Assembly (NCBI RefSeq): GCF_000723165.1
Contig: NZ_HG322949.1
Span: 3,934,335 to 3,998,334, forward strand
Length of the DNA: 64,000 bases
From: Janthinobacterium agaricidamnosum NBRC 102515 = DSM 9628
GTDB taxonomy: Bacteria > Pseudomonadota > Gammaproteobacteria > Burkholderiales > Burkholderiaceae_D
Direction of reading: 5' to 3'
Part shown: one piece after another, positions 63,077 to 64,000 of the stretch
Layout: each line of letters opens with the position of its first letter
How positions within the stretch are numbered: the stretch's first letter is position 1
Program-made: the position numbers and the translations under genes
Notes under the pieces: model-generated
Databases searched by the model: none
Seen by the model: the letters and a program-made list of their open reading frames with translations, nothing else
What the model was told of the DNA's origin: nothing

Positions 63077-63868
63077 ATGACTTTTCATAAAAAGATACCG
63101 CAGCCCGGCACGCTGATTGTCCCGGATGCTGAATCCATCATCCGGGATGCGCGCAAGGAACTGAAAAAGCCGGCGCGCCGCCTGCTCGGCAAGCAAGTCC
63201 TCACGCTCGGCGGGCTGTCCATGCTATCCGGCTGCGATTTGTCCACCGGCCAATCCGTCAACATGATGCTGCGCAAAATGTCGGCCTTCAACGACCAGGC
63301 GCAAGCGCTGCTGTTCAATCCGAAGCAGATGGCGCCCACCTATCCGGCATCGATGATCACGCGGCCGTTTCCCTTCAACGCGTTTTACGACATCGATGAT
63401 GTTCCCGCCATCGATGCCGCCAACTACCGCCTCCGGGTGAGCGGCCTGGCGCATGGCAAGCGTGCCTGGACACTAGCGGAACTGCGGGCCATGCCGCAGC
63501 AAAGCCAGATCACGCGTCATATTTGCATCGAAGGATGGAGTGCCATCGGCCGATGGGGCGGCGTGCGCTTCTCCGATTTCCTGCGGCATGCGGGCGCCGA
63601 TCTCAGCGCGAAGTACGTGTCGCTGCATTGTGCGGACAATTACTGGACCAGCATCGACATGCCCAGCGCACTGCATACGCAAACGCTGCTGGCGCTGACC
63701 TATGGCGGCCAGGTGCTGCCGCCGCAATATGGCTTCCCGGTGAAGCTGCGCATTCCGACCAAACTCGGCTACAAAAATCCCAAGCATATCGTGGCCATCG
63801 GCGTGACCAACGACTACCCTGGCGGTTACTGGGAGAACCAGGGTTATAACTGGTTTGGCGGATCCTGA
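63077..63868 (+). CDS. Molybdopterin-dependent oxidoreductase (sulfite oxidase/MsrP-like), Tat lipoprotein
   Basis: 263 residues. Sulfite-oxidase-fold domain with the molybdenum-ligating Cys150 in RHICIEGWSAIGRWGGVRFSDFL, and SLHCADNYWTSIDM, PVKLRIPTKLGYKNPKHIVAI typical of the family. N-terminus is odd: a 33-residue leader, then twin arginines (Arg34-Arg35), a hydrophobic stretch and lipobox MLSGC (Cys53), indicating a Tat-exported lipoprotein. It lies 2 bases after the cytochrome b gene. Related MsrP repairs oxidised methionine in the periplasm with a haem membrane partner; a sulfite or other oxidase role is possible. Confidence 0.9.
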   Translation: MTFHKKIPQPGTLIVPDAESIIRDARKELKKPARRLLGKQVLTLGGLSMLSGCDLSTGQSVNMMLRKMSAFNDQAQALLFNPKQMAPTYPASMITRPFPFNAFYDIDDVPAIDAANYRLRVSGLAHGKRAWTLAELRAMPQQSQITRHICIEGWSAIGRWGGVRFSDFLRHAGADLSAKYVSLHCADNYWTSIDMPSALHTQTLLALTYGGQVLPPQYGFPVKLRIPTKLGYKNPKHIVAIGVTNDYPGGYWENQGYNWFGGS

Positions 63869-63890
63869 ACGGCCATTTCATCATCGCGCA

Positions 63891-64000
63891 TCAGCGATAG
63901 TCGGTCTGGCGCGACAGCGTTTCCCACCGATCCAGTTCGGCGCTCAGCGCGTCGATACGGGAGCGCACCAGTTTCAGCGCGTCGCTGCCCAGTAGCAAAT
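63891..64000 (-). CDS. C-terminal end of a probable SDR oxidoreductase (5' part outside window)
   Basis: The last 35 codons of a minus-strand gene: LLLGSDALKLVRSRIDALSAELDRWETLSRQTDYR then TGA at 63891-63893. The segment LLLGSDAL...VR.RIDAL is the usual C-terminus of a group of short-chain dehydrogenases. Only the tail is visible, so the assignment is tentative. Convergent with the molybdopterin gene. Confidence 0.55.
   Translation of the reverse strand, partial: LLLGSDALKLVRSRIDALSAELDRWETLSRQTDYR

Overview
The window looks like chromosomal DNA of a high-G+C betaproteobacterium, most likely Oxalobacteraceae (Janthinobacterium/Duganella/Massilia-like). Reasons: the leuC-entericidin-leuD-leuB-asd order, paired cyanophycin synthetases next to a DUF1854 protein and an ABC transporter, a HemP gene behind a Fur-box-like site, and many protein sequences typical of Burkholderiales. 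The family assignment is inference; no rRNA or tRNA gene is present to confirm it. I saw no CRISPR array, insertion sequence, integrase or prophage.

Layout. 1-4639: end of a type VI secretion VgrG island (VgrG C-terminus, DUF4123 adaptor, DUF3304 lipoprotein, Tle1-like phospholipase effector). The lipoprotein gene and the 5' part of the effector gene are visibly richer in A+T. 4727-9327 (minus): leucine biosynthesis leuCDB with an entericidin-like lipoprotein inside, followed by asd. 9565-12284 (minus): coupled cheZ-cheA. 12779-15477: a perfect FNR site, a universal stress protein, a NarL-type response regulator and an FNR-family regulator that lacks one expected cluster cysteine. 15658-17600: Fur box, hemP, an unknown gene and a DUF2325 protein. 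17664-19342: SDR oxidoreductase and TetR regulator with strong inverted repeats in front. 19352-23785 (minus): a Fur-boxed five-gene operon (PepSY membrane protein, DUF2271 with an ApbE flavinylation motif, DUF4198, ApbE, membrane-anchored diflavin reductase) that reads as an electron relay from cytosolic NADPH to the periplasm.

24160-25795: small hydrophilic stress-type genes (DUF2239, an unknown, a KGG-repeat protein) with recurring TAGGA-N4-TCC sites. 25867-31639 (minus): the four-gene ligase-associated DNA repair operon (MBL exonuclease, ATP-dependent ligase, Lhr-like helicase, PdeM). 32602-38572 (minus): a CheR-CheB-kinase-hybrid kinase signalling operon. 38909-46131: single genes (free methionine sulfoxide reductase, EamA transporter, AraC regulator, an unusual protein with ten Cys-x2-Cys-type motifs and a membrane anchor, nitrobindin-like protein, AlkB, methionine aminopeptidase, TetR). 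46264-47778: AMP nucleosidase, followed by a 60-bp near-perfect palindrome. 47865-55970: cyanophycin locus (DUF1854, zinc-ribbon ABC exporter, CphA' with a lost P-loop, intact CphA). 55992-61730: regulator/transporter/reductase pairs (LysR/MFS, AraC/aldo-keto reductase, GlxA-type/ABM). 61847-63868: periplasmic protein, cytochrome b561-like protein and Tat-lipoprotein molybdopterin oxidoreductase. The window ends inside a probable SDR gene.

The parts most worth following up are the flavinylation relay, the CphA/CphA' pair with its transporter, the Cys-motif membrane protein, the FNR-like regulator with three rather than four cluster cysteines, and the shared TAGGA-N4-TCC palindromes near stress genes.
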